A stretch of DNA of 64,000 nt from Bolinopsis microptera (Eukaryota > Ctenophora > Tentaculata > Lobata > Bolinopsidae): NCBI RefSeq assembly GCF_026151205.1, contig NC_087079.1:6544169-6608168 (forward strand), given 5' to 3'. Below the pieces are notes generated by a model that worked only from the letters and a program-made list of their open reading frames with translations, made no database searches and was not told the origin of the DNA. Made by a program: the position numbers and the translations under genes. Of the stretch, positions 36,101 through 43,129 are shown in pieces (position 1 is the stretch's first letter; each line of letters starts with the position of its first letter).

Positions 36101-36761
36101 AAAAGAGATTTTGAAAGATTTTTGAAGGAGCTTTTCTGCCGTCCCCTTGACTGAAATTACGTGGTTTTTACTGAAATTTTGACCAGTGACCAATCAGTGT
36201 GGTCGGTGAGAGTGACACAAGTCGCCATCAAGGTACTGCAAGCAGTATGTTCGGAGAAAACTTTGATGCAATGAAAATTTTGAATATGTCCTACCGGTAG
36301 GACATATTCAAGTTTCAACTTTCCGCGACCCAAATTTCACTGTTTTGACTGAATTTTTATTGAATGACCATCTTACAGGGTCACTGAGGATGGCACAAGA
36401 CACGATTAATGTACTCAAAGTTCTATTCCCAAAGAAAGCTTTGATGAACGGAAAATAATTATCTCCTTTACCGAAATTTACATAGTATGATATTAGTTGA
36501 TCAATTTTATTTGGCATGAATATTAAGTGCAAATGGAGACAATTTGATAGATTTACACTTTTAAAAAAGGCTCAGAGGGATCATGCGTATTGACAAGGTA
36601 AGTTGATATGACTCACCAATATTACTGACGGTTGATAACAGAAAAGATAAGAATTCATCATCTGTCTGGGTAGAGAAGTTCAAGCTGTTCTTGTGGCGAA
36701 GGAATTGGGCAGAGACCCAATCACTTATCAAAACCATTACTGGATAATTGACATCAGCAAA
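9147..36761 (-). CDS. ankle1: LEM-3/ANKLE1-type LEM-domain GIY-YIG endonuclease, 12 exons (5' end not found)
   Basis: Assembled on the minus strand from exons 36617-36761, 35442-35531, 33316-33897, 32978-33087, 32040-32080, 31818-31884, 31290-31461, 30918-31022, 30571-30710, 19445-19579, 9738-9867 and 9147-9322. Every junction is GT-AG and phase-compatible, giving about 630 residues. The LEM domain spans two exons (LSDKELRTLLISKG...ETTRVVYEQYL). The nuclease begins with FNYLLIDPRIAD, then the catalytic exon SVFYVGKGKQSRPYAHLFEA, then RSIWTSGRGVVSLHVYNN...EAFTREG, then LANEKRGEFYG...KRRGVGLSLLYKA. That order matches LEM-3/ANKLE1, which cuts DNA bridges and branched DNA. The middle exon (33316-33897) is poorly conserved and has internal NEGE...VNE repeats. 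N-terminal ankyrin exons are expected upstream; 38300-38330 (minus) may hold one. Introns of 9.6 and 11 kb carry transposons and two other genes. Confidence 0.88.
10613..10855. repeat. Triplicated repeat of about 80-95 bp inside the poly-G element
   Basis: Three diverged tandem copies beginning TCTAATGATGTTTCA and containing AAAAGTTATCGCT(C/T)AAACAA and GATATTATATTACAAA. Near the left end of the 7-kb element; possibly subterminal repeats. Confidence 0.8.
10980..11201 (-). pseudogene. Separated C-terminus of the 7-kb element gene
   Basis: Minus-strand frame ending at 10980 with LEKYMNDDKD-like acidic helices (EEEIIEEHLFSLLNND, NRITSEVLKYMNDDKD). Its first codons overlap the LINE target duplication (11183-11193) in the same codon phase as the same bases at 15171-15181. 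The two pieces therefore read as one frame before insertion. The apparent Met start is within LINE sequence. Confidence 0.6.
12343..13002 (+). pseudogene. THAP-start / P2RX7 C-terminal-like zinc domain relic
   Basis: One frame broken by a single TAA at 12499-12501. The first 52 codons resemble the first half of a THAP zinc finger (MPSSCVVGGCTHRSG, then FLIFHCVPTDDRMRKRWDL); the later Cys/His pair is missing. After the stop, EEWCSCGECKLMDTEKEHVCC, ELRFMAYRTFINML and VRYILPACVVSQIRAKFP...YTGYV match the P2X7 receptor intracellular (ballast, P2RX7_C) zinc domain, without any P2X channel part. Located inside the LINE between RT pieces. Probably a transposon-carried or captured gene. Confidence 0.65.
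13396..15109 (+). pseudogene. Non-LTR reverse transcriptase, frameshifted
   Basis: The coding order follows a LINE RT: KEYFGAEFNNADEPTLP, SKLKSGKAVGIDKVPGEVM, ILTPLAKPDKTRGPVKSIRP, VSIDMSAAFNTIR, GASQGDSTAGKLF, active-site box GYSDD (usually (F/Y)ADD), thumb WRNETLLGTKLGSEQDV, and C-terminal TMLGHVLRSDNDTPA with ARDRVGWRSLF. At least three frame changes (near 13645, 14020 and 14800) disable it. An upstream RT piece at 11200-11459 (SFSTDPEIAELSLERK, GYVRPALTVHNPAGN) belongs to the same reading direction. No endonuclease domain is left. Confidence 0.85.
15160..16707 (-). pseudogene. Gene of the 7-kb poly-G element, main part (unknown family)
   Basis: Open on the minus strand from about 16707 to the stop at 15160, about 515 codons; the first ATG-like context is internal, so the start may be a splice acceptor near 16707. 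The product is lysine/serine-rich and carries two copies of a motif like KKET(A/V)LNKLSTR, a basic KSKKRRRRM stretch (possible nuclear signal), and near the start a duplicated VIPVPEPSTED. I recognise no transposase, integrase or BEN domain. The end (KSHLAS then YII stop) is artificial, because a LINE target duplication lies there; the original end is at 10980-11201. Likely encodes a protein of the element; function unknown. Confidence 0.6.
17147..17748. repeat. Palindromic core of the foldback element
   Basis: Two arms of about 245 bp (17147-17390, 17505-17748), over 90% identical by eye, around a loop of about 110 bp. Recognisable paired blocks include TGCAAAAACGTCCATTCG with its reverse complement, and GCAAGTTGACATGG with CCATGTCAACTTGC. 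Open frames here are only by-products of the symmetry. Confidence 0.88.
17918..18347. other. Non-coding DNA between foldback element and LINE ORF1
   Basis: AT-rich. No reverse-transcriptase sequence is visible here on either strand. It may be the 3' remainder of the LINE ORF1 transcript unit. Confidence 0.5.
18348..19187 (-). CDS. LINE ORF1-like RNA-binding protein, isolated
   Basis: 279 residues from MDFSVEHLNRFEKELS (an upstream Met gives 299). A long coiled-coil-prone region (YQKDQIKQQQEQLDSF) is followed by an RRM-like strand, RSKNFIIYGVPE, a middle region, and the C-terminal motif WYITPDRSKEERAAHQKL...VKEMITDEPTKY typical of L1/CR1-type ORF1 proteins that coat retrotransposon RNA. The frame is intact. 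No ORF2 follows on this strand; 430 bases downstream lies the foldback element. Confidence 0.7.
   Translation of the reverse strand: MDFSVEHLNRFEKELSSAMNEILKMSKAQSVTELNHARLMAVNKDPLATAVENLSKLMTSNLELCKCAASTIDKLKSDQLNYQKDQIKQQQEQLDSFKTTVHTEMKTAWSDIVKKNCETTTSTPSINSIKTAVKTVVEDDIRSKNFIIYGVPENYSPDPHLVAEEVIELIWESSGCDPKVVAANSIGTKTTSGSGKPRPIKVTLACAESVKMVLARARNLKKSKCTAYHTWYITPDRSKEERAAHQKLVVKVKEMITDEPTKYHYIRDGKIFSVDKVKV
19445..19579 (-). CDS. ankle1: Catalytic GIY-YIG exon of the LEM-3/ANKLE1-type gene
   Basis: 45 codons in phase 0, between an AG acceptor (AAAAAATTCAG) and the donor GTCGGT. Encodes DLPKKAETLNPREV then FIKSVFYVGKGKQSRPYAHL. In the family, the YVGKG core with the following Arg, Tyr and His builds the active site. 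The exon sits alone, about 9.6 kb from the next downstream and 11 kb from the next upstream exon, and its reading frame is masked by longer open frames. A run of ten C (19424-19433) lies about 11 bases beyond the donor. Confidence 0.9.
19580..20732. other. Intronic DNA of the LEM/GIY-YIG gene
   Basis: AT-rich and without long open frames. No repeats beyond short A/T tracts; I see no gene or element boundary here. Confidence 0.6.
20733..21222. mobile_element. Foldback MITE of about 490 bp
   Basis: Near-perfect inverted arms of about 150 bp: 20733-20884 beginning ATTTGACCAAAACCCATA, and 21073-21222 ending TATGGGTTTTGGTCAAAT, with a loop of about 190 bp. Arms include CGAGAATGAAATCGGTCGC and its complement. 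The direct flank duplication is not clear. Intron of the LEM/GIY-YIG gene. Confidence 0.88.
21223..22757. other. AT-rich upstream region of the class C GPCR gene
   Basis: No coding frame found. It holds a short triplicate of AAAGGGGTATAATAGT (about 22611-22655), about 100 bases before the GPCR start codon, and palindromic TGACGTCA near 22063. Any promoter for the GPCR would lie here. Confidence 0.5.
22758..27828 (+). CDS. Class C G-protein-coupled receptor (mGluR/CaSR-like architecture)
   Basis: Eight exons: 22758-22921, 23070-23216, 24956-25133, 25223-about 25252, 25323-25484, 25686-25773, 25874-26174, 26334-27828, about 860 residues. A signal-like start leads into a Venus-flytrap domain (DFIIAGVFNFGELEEIYNP, LQRALGFVEILKNFQPS...GYTLGYQIFTG, GIPAVSYMYADGDLMDQ). 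A nine-Cys linker follows (SCSETCGPGQF...FPCCWKCVMC...C). Seven transmembrane helices are encoded in the last exon, with TM7 LGPKFVVLV matching the family's PK motif, and a short tail. Positions that bind glutamate in mGluRs (the GSSS and ATS segments) read GYKK and ADG, so the ligand is probably not glutamate. The exon 4-5 boundary is uncertain. It lies antisense inside an intron of the LEM/GIY-YIG gene. Confidence 0.88.
23381..24905. repeat. 366-bp satellite array in GPCR intron 2
   Basis: Four full copies and a partial fifth, with period 365-374 measured at AATTAGTCAGTTAATT (23381, 23747, 24112, 24478, 24852). Each unit contains two diverged halves sharing GAGGTACTGGAAGT and GTCCCATTTTCA, so the array is a dimeric higher-order repeat. 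The last copy has an extra AT-rich insertion near 24652. Confidence 0.93.
28259..28660. repeat. Tandem duplication upstream of the PAN/CCP gene
   Basis: Two copies, period about 194 bp, each with TTTTGTCTCCGTAAAGTATT, AATATATTATTTGTGAATC and TATCCCTTTTCTGTGCGCAT. The second copy ends about 30 bases before the ATG at 28688, so the duplication may have doubled the proximal promoter/5' UTR. Confidence 0.88.
28688..29863 (+). CDS. Secreted or GPI-anchored PAN/Apple and CCP-like protein, intronless
   Basis: 391 residues in one exon. Signal peptide IVTVATILFIIVNG. A PAN/Apple-like module lies at about 18-97 (ECHEYCKYEAECETFSFN, ECFLYRENE, FMIGIKDC). The central region (about 98-280) has scattered Cys and no clear domain. 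A CCP/sushi-like module at about 283-342 (IPCKNVSVRDG, PGETITVSCNKGFGM, TTCSASRRPVVC) follows, then a Ser-rich spacer and a C-terminal hydrophobic tail, VKFLVLLTFLSYFLMSP, with no cytoplasmic part, as in GPI-anchor signals. Binding partner unknown. Plus strand, 860 bases after the GPCR gene, inside the same host intron. Confidence 0.8.
   Translation: MIVTVATILFIIVNGEEGNYSCYKHDVVIKSEPFLQFIVTPGNECHEYCKYEAECETFSFNLDWLSECFLYRENESNLIYETNNASHFMIGIKDCNQTDNVEWSDINMEGQYNPTQSFKMGQEDAVIFKRTDIKMCAEVNYTETKSSSSLGYQLFFSPVCERAPQWKMIPSYLDKVLGCDVVTVKAKFGDMSGDMCLSAVTLDVSVSRTNSPTATLQSCKNANHYLLLCPERGACAWSLYQHLPVFRPIIIPLHTSDNWFNRVPMSLLDLVTGNKLKTLQNIPCKNVSVRDGRILLEETVPFFLPGETITVSCNKGFGMQITQGVFRQEFTTTCSASRRPVVCSKLPEGVALPRAKNCSSTLQIDSSSSKSFMTVKFLVLLTFLSYFLMSP
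30230..30235 (+). terminator. Candidate poly(A) signal of the PAN/CCP gene
   Basis: AATAAA about 370 bases after the stop, and 340 bases before the neighbouring minus-strand exon (30571-30710). Confidence 0.5.
31290..31461 (-). CDS. ankle1: LEM-domain exon of the LEM-3/ANKLE1-type gene
   Basis: 57 codons plus one base. It ends in IVPNWIRDLSDKELRTLL, ISKGALVGAISETT, and the domain is completed by VVYEQYLVKLD in the next exon (30918-31022). LEM domains are helical modules that bind BAF (barrier-to-autointegration factor). The phase 1 join through a split Arg codon supports the model. Confidence 0.85.
32641..32910. repeat. 15-bp minisatellite
   Basis: About 18 copies of GGGTACTACAGCA(G) alternating with GGCACTGCAGCA and GGAACTGCAGCA variants. 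Lies in an intron of the LEM/GIY-YIG gene; its open frame is a by-product of the repeat. Confidence 0.93.
34014..35287. mobile_element. TTAA-flanked DNA transposon, non-autonomous
   Basis: Inverted ends AGGATGAGGGGACCTTAGAA (34018) and TTCTAAGGTCCCCTCATCCT (ending 35283) flanked by TTAA on both sides (34014-34017, 35284-35287); 1266 bp. TTAA targets are used by piggyBac and Kolobok-type transposons; an AGG start suits Kolobok better. No transposase frame inside. Sits in an intron of the LEM/GIY-YIG gene. Confidence 0.85.
35646..35730. repeat. 12-bp minisatellite
   Basis: Seven tandem copies of CTTAAAGTGAAA with minor changes, about 115 bases upstream (on the minus strand) of exon 35442-35531. 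Confidence 0.9.
35930..36455. repeat. Satellite-related repeats, two diverged copies
   Basis: Two copies, about 360-370 bp apart, of a segment containing CACTGTTTTGACTGAATTTT, TTACAGGGTCACTGAGGATGG and GTTCTATTCCCAAAGAAAGC. The layout (TTTTGACTGAATTT, then ACACGATTGAG, then a Cys-free non-coding spacer) parallels the 366-bp array at 23381-24905. Confidence 0.75.
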
Positions 36762-36839
36762 CTGTAACATAAAAGATAAGATAATACAGTCAATCATAAC
36801 TACATGGCAAGAATGCCATCAATTTAATGAATACAAGCT

Positions 36840-38595
36840 CAACCCGCAATATCAATCATTACTTTTGGGCTTCTAGAGTGAATGAATACAAATGCAAACG
36901 TGCAGCACCAATATAATATAAAATGTAATATCATGTATGTAATTGTACAAAAGATAAACACTTGATGGATGAAAAAAAAAGAGTTAAAAATAGCTGGACC
37001 ATGAAATGGTTTCCAAGAGTATGTCTGCACAGAATATGAATGAGGTTGCAGGTTCGAAAAAATCTTGCGAGGTACCTTTATTTCAATTTTGGTCACATTC
37101 CCTGCAGAGTTTTGGTCCTCTTCATTTACATGTAAGTGTTTCAAGCAATTGTGATCTGGGCATTACAGACAATTTTGCCAACCATTTGACAACATCCATT
37201 TGTTGTTTATAATAACATTAAATCTATTTGGCTTGTGAACAATTACAGCAATAAGTCTGTGGAGTAGTAGCAAGAAGGTATCGTATACATTTTAATATTT
37301 TCTCTTGGTTATTTATCAATAATTTAAATTCTGTATTTTTTGCACCAATGTAATTATGTTTTACCACCGTGTTTTGGTTCAGCCAAAATAAATTTTACAA
37401 TGATGTTTACATAATGTTTCTCACTCCAGCTGCAGTCTGGTAGTGTTGAGTCTCAGGAATATTTGTATAGCTCTCATTTTCGATGTTTTTTTGCCTCATA
37501 GGAGATATTGTGGTCTTTTGAAAATGTAACCGTAATACGTTGATGTAAAGTTTATTTGAATTTTGAAATAAAAGCTACTCGACATGTTCTAGTTGGTTGC
37601 TAGCCTATGCCCAAAATTGTAATATATTTAATGTTCTATATTAAACTACCGTCCGAATTGATGTTTAAAGATGATACTTTCTAGGATTTGTTTCTACCCT
37701 GTATCACAGTAAACAACAGTAATATATTATATCATATTATACTTAAGTCAAGTTTTTATCTATACTCACTGATAATTGCTTCCAGGAGCACATTCAATTA
37801 ACAATTTTTTTGAAACAGTCTGCAGATTGTTTCATTTAAATTTAAATTGTTTAATACTTTGTGTCATCCTTAATAGTGGGTAATGAATATAATTGGTTGG
37901 GTCGATTATTATATGATGGGCCCGGTTAACTGATCCCTATGAAGCGCGAGGGCTCTGGTTAGAGCAACAAATCAATTGAGCTGCTTATTTTTGTCATATA
38001 ATATTTGTGTCAGGGACACTGCGCACTGTCACTTTAGACGTTGTATATAATTATTGTTTAACTTAATCCTTGATCTTCTTAACAAATTTAGAACTGTACT
38101 AAGTACTTTTCAGATTAACAGTATGAAAGAGTTTCAAACAATATTATATATATGCATTCAATTAAATCAAGTGATGCTATTGGCAGAGCACAATACACAG
38201 GTAACTGTGTGATAAACCAAAAAGAACAACTGGGGTAGGTAGGTAGCCCTGGTGGGTGCGTTAACTTTACGGTCTGCTCTCTCCAAGATCAGCAGCTGCT
38301 TCTCCATTTTACCGTGAAGCCTAATTTCTAGTTTTTATAAATACAATGCAAGTGCATGTTTACTCATCTTAATCTACTTAACAACTCAATAGCCCAAGTC
38401 ACCATACGTACCTGTAGTATATTCCTTAGTAATAGAATAACTTAAAAGTTTTTCAAATTGTTGCTATAATTGATTTAAATAAAAATTTTTTCGTTTTCTT
38501 GAAAATTTGTTGTTTTCTTGAACTAATAAAACAGGTAATATAACGGAAATTGTCCTAATATTATATGAAATATGAACAATCAAATATATTTGATC
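36840..38595. other. Presumed upstream intron region of the LEM/GIY-YIG gene
   Basis: Mostly AT-rich. Two possible minus-strand exons: about 37763-37815 (frame with SKKLLIECAPGSN before a GTGAGT donor), and about 38270-38310 (MEKQLLILERADRKVNAPT, ankyrin-like). Neither joins in phase with exon 36617-36761, so the 5' end of the gene is unresolved. Confidence 0.3.
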
Positions 38596-39105
38596 TTGGC
38601 TAGTATATATGAAACATTTGACACGGAGTTGTGGAGTGAGCTATGTGCCTCGTCGGGCTAAAGTAGTGAATGTCCTTGCTGTACGGCAAGTTAAACAAGG
38701 AACTGAAACTACTAAGTTCCGTACAGGCTCAACGCTACACCCATGTCAATATGTTCATATGTAAGCCTCTTGATTATATGATCACCGGGTCTAGTAATTG
38801 TTTAAGAGACTTATCTGGCAGTTACGAAGCTCAAGAGACTGTGGGAAAACTGAAAGGATAGGAAGCAGTTCTGCCTGACTGCATCAGTAATGATGTAATG
38901 ACCGGTAATGAGCGCTTCCCAAACACACAAGGATATATCTTGTGTTCTTGGCTAGTATATATGAAACATTTGACACGGAGTTGTGGAGTGAGCTATGTGC
39001 CTCGCCGGGCTAAAGTAGTGAATGTCCTTGCTGTACGGCAAGTTAAACAAGGAACTGAAACTACTAAGTTCCGTACAGGCTCAACTCTACACCCATGTCA
39101 ATATT
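38596..39105. repeat. Direct duplication of about 158 bp, period 352 bp
   Basis: GGCTAGTATATATGAAAC to ACACCCATGTCAATAT occurs twice (about 38600-38755 and 38950-39105) with a handful of differences. A further fragment, CATGTCAATATGTTCATATG, recurs at 42455, beyond the element inserted at 39154. Confidence 0.88.
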
Positions 39106-39663
39106 TAGTTCAAATATTTAAAGTCAAAATAACCATTTCACAAGCTATTCAAAGGGGGGGGGGTGTCATGTCCGTCTATGTCCGCCTATGTCCTGTCCTT
39201 TTTGGATTCTATGAGACAACGGACGTGTTTTTTGGGACATTGGCGGACACGGACGGACATTGGCGGACTCGGACGGACATTGGCGGACTCGGACGGACAT
39301 TGGCGGACTCGGACGGACATTGGCGGACTTGGATGGACATTGGTGGACATTAGCGGACAAACATTTTGAGGACTGAAGAGTACTGAAATTACTGAAGAGT
39401 ACTGAGGAGGATGGCTGAGAAGGATGGCTGAGAAGGATGGCTGAGGAGGATGACTGAGGAGGATGACTGAGGAGGATGACTGAGAGGGAGGAGAAGGATC
39501 AGGAAGACCCAGGAGGAGGAGGAGGAGGAGGACCCAGAAGGAGGACCTAGGAGGAGGAGGAGGAGAACTGAGGAGGATGACTGAGGAGGAGGAGGACTGA
39601 CGAGAAGGATGAGGAGGATTGAGAAGGAGGAGGACTGAGGAGGATGGCTGAGGAGGATGGCTG

Positions 39664-40517
39664 GGGGGGGATGCAACGTCAATTAATGTCAATTAATGTC
39701 AATTAATGTCAATTAATGTCAATTAATGTCAATTAATGTCAATTAATGTCAATGTCAGTTTTGCAAAATTTTGGAATACTGACATTAATTGACACGATAT
39801 TTTTCGACCAGAGATTATGTAGTTCTACCATATTTTTAGCACTTTAGAACGTTTATATCATCAATTTTCCACTACTATCACATATGGAAATGTGAAATGT
39901 GAAAAAATTCAGATCATTAAACAATAAAACTAAAATAATACGGTTTTCCGAAATTTAATTTTCTTAAATGGGCGTGGCCATCCAAGGGCGTGGTTCTCAA
40001 CATCATCAGAACTTAAAACCCACATTAAACGAAATGCCTTCATGACATTTATATTTGAATAACGAATCTTAAACAGCTAACATTACTCCTTCATACTAAA
40101 AAAGCCGATTCTAGATATTTTACCTGTATAAGAAACCAATAAAATATGGGCGTGGCCGGTGGGGACCGAAGATGGAAGAGTTGGAAGCTGAAATTTTTTT
40201 TGGTGGTCTTTGAACCTAAGGATCAACAGATAAGAACATACTCATAATTATTCAAGGACATTTTGTTTTTTTGAACCGGTCTAACTTACGGTACATAGAC
40301 GTGAATATCTTGAATATTTATCGAATAATGATAATCTCAAATTTCAAGACAAATTAATGTCAATTAATGTCAATTAATGTCAATTAATGTCAATTGATGT
40401 CAATTAATGTCAATTGATGTCAATTAATGTCAATTAATGTCAATTAATGTCAATTAATGTCAATGTCAGTTTGGGGTTTTTATGGAATACTGACATTAAT
40501 TGACGTTGCATCCCCCC
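39664..40517. mobile_element. 0.85-kb poly-G-ended element nested in the 2.9-kb element
   Basis: Left end GGGGGGGATGCAACGTCAAT; right end, reversed, GGGGGGATGCAACGTCAAT. It is flanked by GATGGCTG on both sides, but the host is itself a GGATGGCTGAG repeat, so a 6-bp versus 8-bp duplication cannot be decided. Both ends hold arrays of the 10-bp unit GTCAATTAAT (39675-39755, about 40350-40465), followed by GTCAATGTCAGTTT and TGGAATACTGACATTAATTG. No coding frame. Confidence 0.78.
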
Positions 40518-40518
40518 G

Positions 40519-41740
40519 ATGGCTGAGGAGGATGACTGAGAGGGAGGAGGATGAGGAAGAGGAGGAAGAGGACTGAGGAGGAGGAGGAGAAGGACTGAGG
40601 AGGAAAAGGAGGACCCAGGAGGAGGAGGACCCAGGAGGAGGACCCAGGAAAAGGCCCCAGGAGGAGGATGAGGACTGGGGAGGAGGAGAACTGTTGAGGA
40701 CTGATGAAGAGGACTGAGGACGAGGAGGAAGAGTAGGAGGAGGACTGAGGAGGGGAGGAGGAAGAGGACTGGGGAGGATCAGGAAGACCCAGGAGGACCC
40801 AGGAGGAGGAGGAGGAGGAGGACCCAGGAGGAGGAGGAGGACTGAGGAAGACTGAGGAGGAGGACTGACGATGACTGAGAAGGAGGAGGAGGAGGAGGAC
40901 CCAGGAGGAGGAGGAGGATGGCTGGGTAGGATGGCTGAGGAGGATGACTGACGATGACTGAGGAGGAGGAGGACTCAGGAGGAGGACTCAGAAGAGAGGG
41001 AGGAGGAGGAGGACTCAGAAGGAAGAGGAGGAGGACTCAGGAGGAGGACTCAGGAGGAGGACTTAGGAGAAATGAGAAGGAGGACTGAGGAGAACTGAGG
41101 AGGAGGAGGAGGATGACTGAATAGGAGGAGGAGAAGGAGGGGGACTGGGAGAGGACTGGGGAGGAGGAGGACTGACGAGAAGGATGAGGAGGAGGACTGA
41201 CGAGAAGGATGAGGAGGAGGACCCAGGAGGAGGAGGACTGAGGACCGAGGAGGAAGAGGAGGAGGATGACCCAGGAGGAGGAGGACCCAGGAGGAGGAGG
41301 ACTGAGGAGGAGGACTGAGGAGGATGGCTGAGGAGGATGACTGAGAGGGAAGAGGAGGAGGAGGAGGAGGAGGACTGAGGAGGACTGAGAAGGAGGAGGA
41401 GGAGGAGGAGGACTGAATAGGAGGAGGAGGAGGGGGACTGGGGGAGTACTGAGGAGGAGGATGGAGGACTGAGGAGAAGGATGAGGAGGAGGACTGAGGA
41501 GGACTGAGGACTGAGGAGGAAGAGGAGGAGGATGAAGAGGAGGACCCAGGAGGAGGACCCAGGAGGAGGACTCAGGAGGAGGAGGACTGGGGAGGAGGAG
41601 GACTGTTGAGGACTGATGAGGAGGACTGAGGACGAGGAGGAGGAGTAGGAGGAGGACTGAGGAGGGGAGGAGGAAGAGGACTGAGGAAGATCAGGAAGAC
41701 CCAGCGGGAGGAGGAGGAAGAGTAGAAGGAGGAAGCATCT
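40519..41740. repeat. Purine-rich GAGGA/GACTGAGGAGG minisatellite
   Basis: 1.2 kb in which the plus strand is almost only G and A, with regular CT or CCC breaks (GACTGAGGAGG, GACCCAGGAGG). A second block lies at 39370-39660, on the other side of the nested element; the two were one array before that insertion. Long minus-strand frames here (Ser/Pro/Leu only) are by-products. Confidence 0.93.
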
Positions 41741-42243
41741 AAATGTTATTTCCATTTTTGTCCGTTTTTGTCCATTTTTGTCCGTTTTTGTCCGCTCTAT
41801 TTTTTGTCCGTTTTGAAAATATAGGGTACCGAACGGACAAAAAACATGATCCCCCTATAACAGCAAAAATTGAACATTTTATTTAGCAATTTAGGTGTCC
41901 ATTAATGTCCGCCTATGTCCGCCTATGTCCGTCTATGTCCGCCTATGTCCGCCTATGTCCGCCTATGTCCGTCTATGTCCGCCTATGTCCGCCTATGTCC
42001 GCCTATGTCCTGTCCTTTTTGGATTCTATGAGACAAGCGGACATAGACGGACGTGACACCCCCCCCTTCAAACAATATACACATAATATAGCAATGACCC
42101 TATATAAAAATTCTGTAAAAATGGTACAAATTTAAAAACTGAGGTAAAAATAAAACCCTTTGTAATAATATATATATATATAAAATCCACTAAATCACAT
42201 CACAACAAAAAGCAGTTTAGACCCCCATCCAACAAGCACTCCA

Positions 42244-42440
42244 TGACCTTTTAGGGTTTAAGAGTGTTGATCAGGTTAAGGTCCAAATCACTTATTGCCG
42301 TGGGTGGAAGGGTTCTGGTACCTCTGTACCCCCTGATAGAGATTATACGGGTTCTGAGTAGATCAAAACGCAGTCTGCGTCTGGCAAATGACATCACATC
42401 ACAATATTGTTGGCCTTTCTTTAGGCTGATCTTTTCAGCG
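42244..42440 (-). pseudogene. Transposon-protein C-terminal fragment
   Basis: Minus-strand frame reading AEKISLKKGQQYCDVMSFAR, RRLRFDLLRTRIISIRG, and a stop near 42244. The pattern (EKI..K.G..Y...MS..R..L.F.LLR....IRG) resembles, from memory, a C-terminal block common in transposon-derived proteins of invertebrates. No other part of such a gene is nearby. Identity uncertain. Confidence 0.4.
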
Positions 42441-43129
42441 AGATGTTTTGATCCATGTCAATATGTTCATATGTAAGCCTCTTGATTTGTGATTATATAC
42501 ACATCTACTCGGACTCCATCATATAATAGGGGCAGGGATGAGGTTGTAAGAGACTTCTGATAAAGGTGTCTCATATTTTCTGTCCAATTTATTGCCTCTG
42601 TAATATATATATAAAACCTCGTAGAGCAATTAGCGTTACTTTTAACATTGTGAATCTTATTCTTTCAAATTAATAAGCGCTCATCCCGGTGCTCTTTTCG
42701 AACTTCTTTAATTTTCAAAGTACTGGGGCCGTCGGAAATTTGTTCTTATCAGCTCAGTTAAAGAAATCGATTTTTGTTGATTTTAATGTAAGCTGCGCCG
42801 CGTGGTTTTCAAAAATCGACTTAAATATTATTGTTTTTTCAGCATTTAAAATTAAAATGTATCATTTAAGTAATTTAAGTAAAAACAAAATTTTTATGTA
42901 AAACAAAATTTAAATTTTATTGCCAATATTACAATGAATAATAAAATCATAATAAACATAGTTAAATTTAAACATCCGATAATAAACTCTTGAATATTGG
43001 CTGTTTACAGTTTAGCCACAAATTGTTTAGCCATGCCAAAAATTATTTTGATACAAGCTTCTTAACGGGTAATACTCGTAAAATATTTGTTCCAATTATT
43101 AGGAATTACAGGACTGTCGACGAGTCCAA

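Larger units (their letters stand above)
39154..42066. mobile_element. 2.9-kb poly-G-ended element with 6-bp target duplication
   Basis: Left end: ten G then TGTCATGTCCGTCTATG. Right end, reversed: eight G then TGTCACGTCCGTCTATG. Flanked by TTCAAA (39148-39153, 42067-42072). Subterminal arrays carry the 10-bp unit GTCCGCCTAT (about 41900-42010) and a GGCGGACTCGGACGGACATT array (39240-39350), plus TTTTTGTCCG repeats (41755-41820). The interior is GAGGA minisatellite and a nested smaller element. No credible coding frame. Confidence 0.8.

Noticed and set aside
37040-37075. Possible tRNA-derived SINE (GCAGGTTCGAA resembles a B box).
   Set aside because: No A box at the right distance and no tail or target duplication.
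39186-39692. Long minus-strand frames rich in Ser, Pro and Leu (also 39389-39682 and 41063-41755).
   Set aside because: They are translations of the GAGGA minisatellite and subterminal repeats; no start context, domain or splice support.
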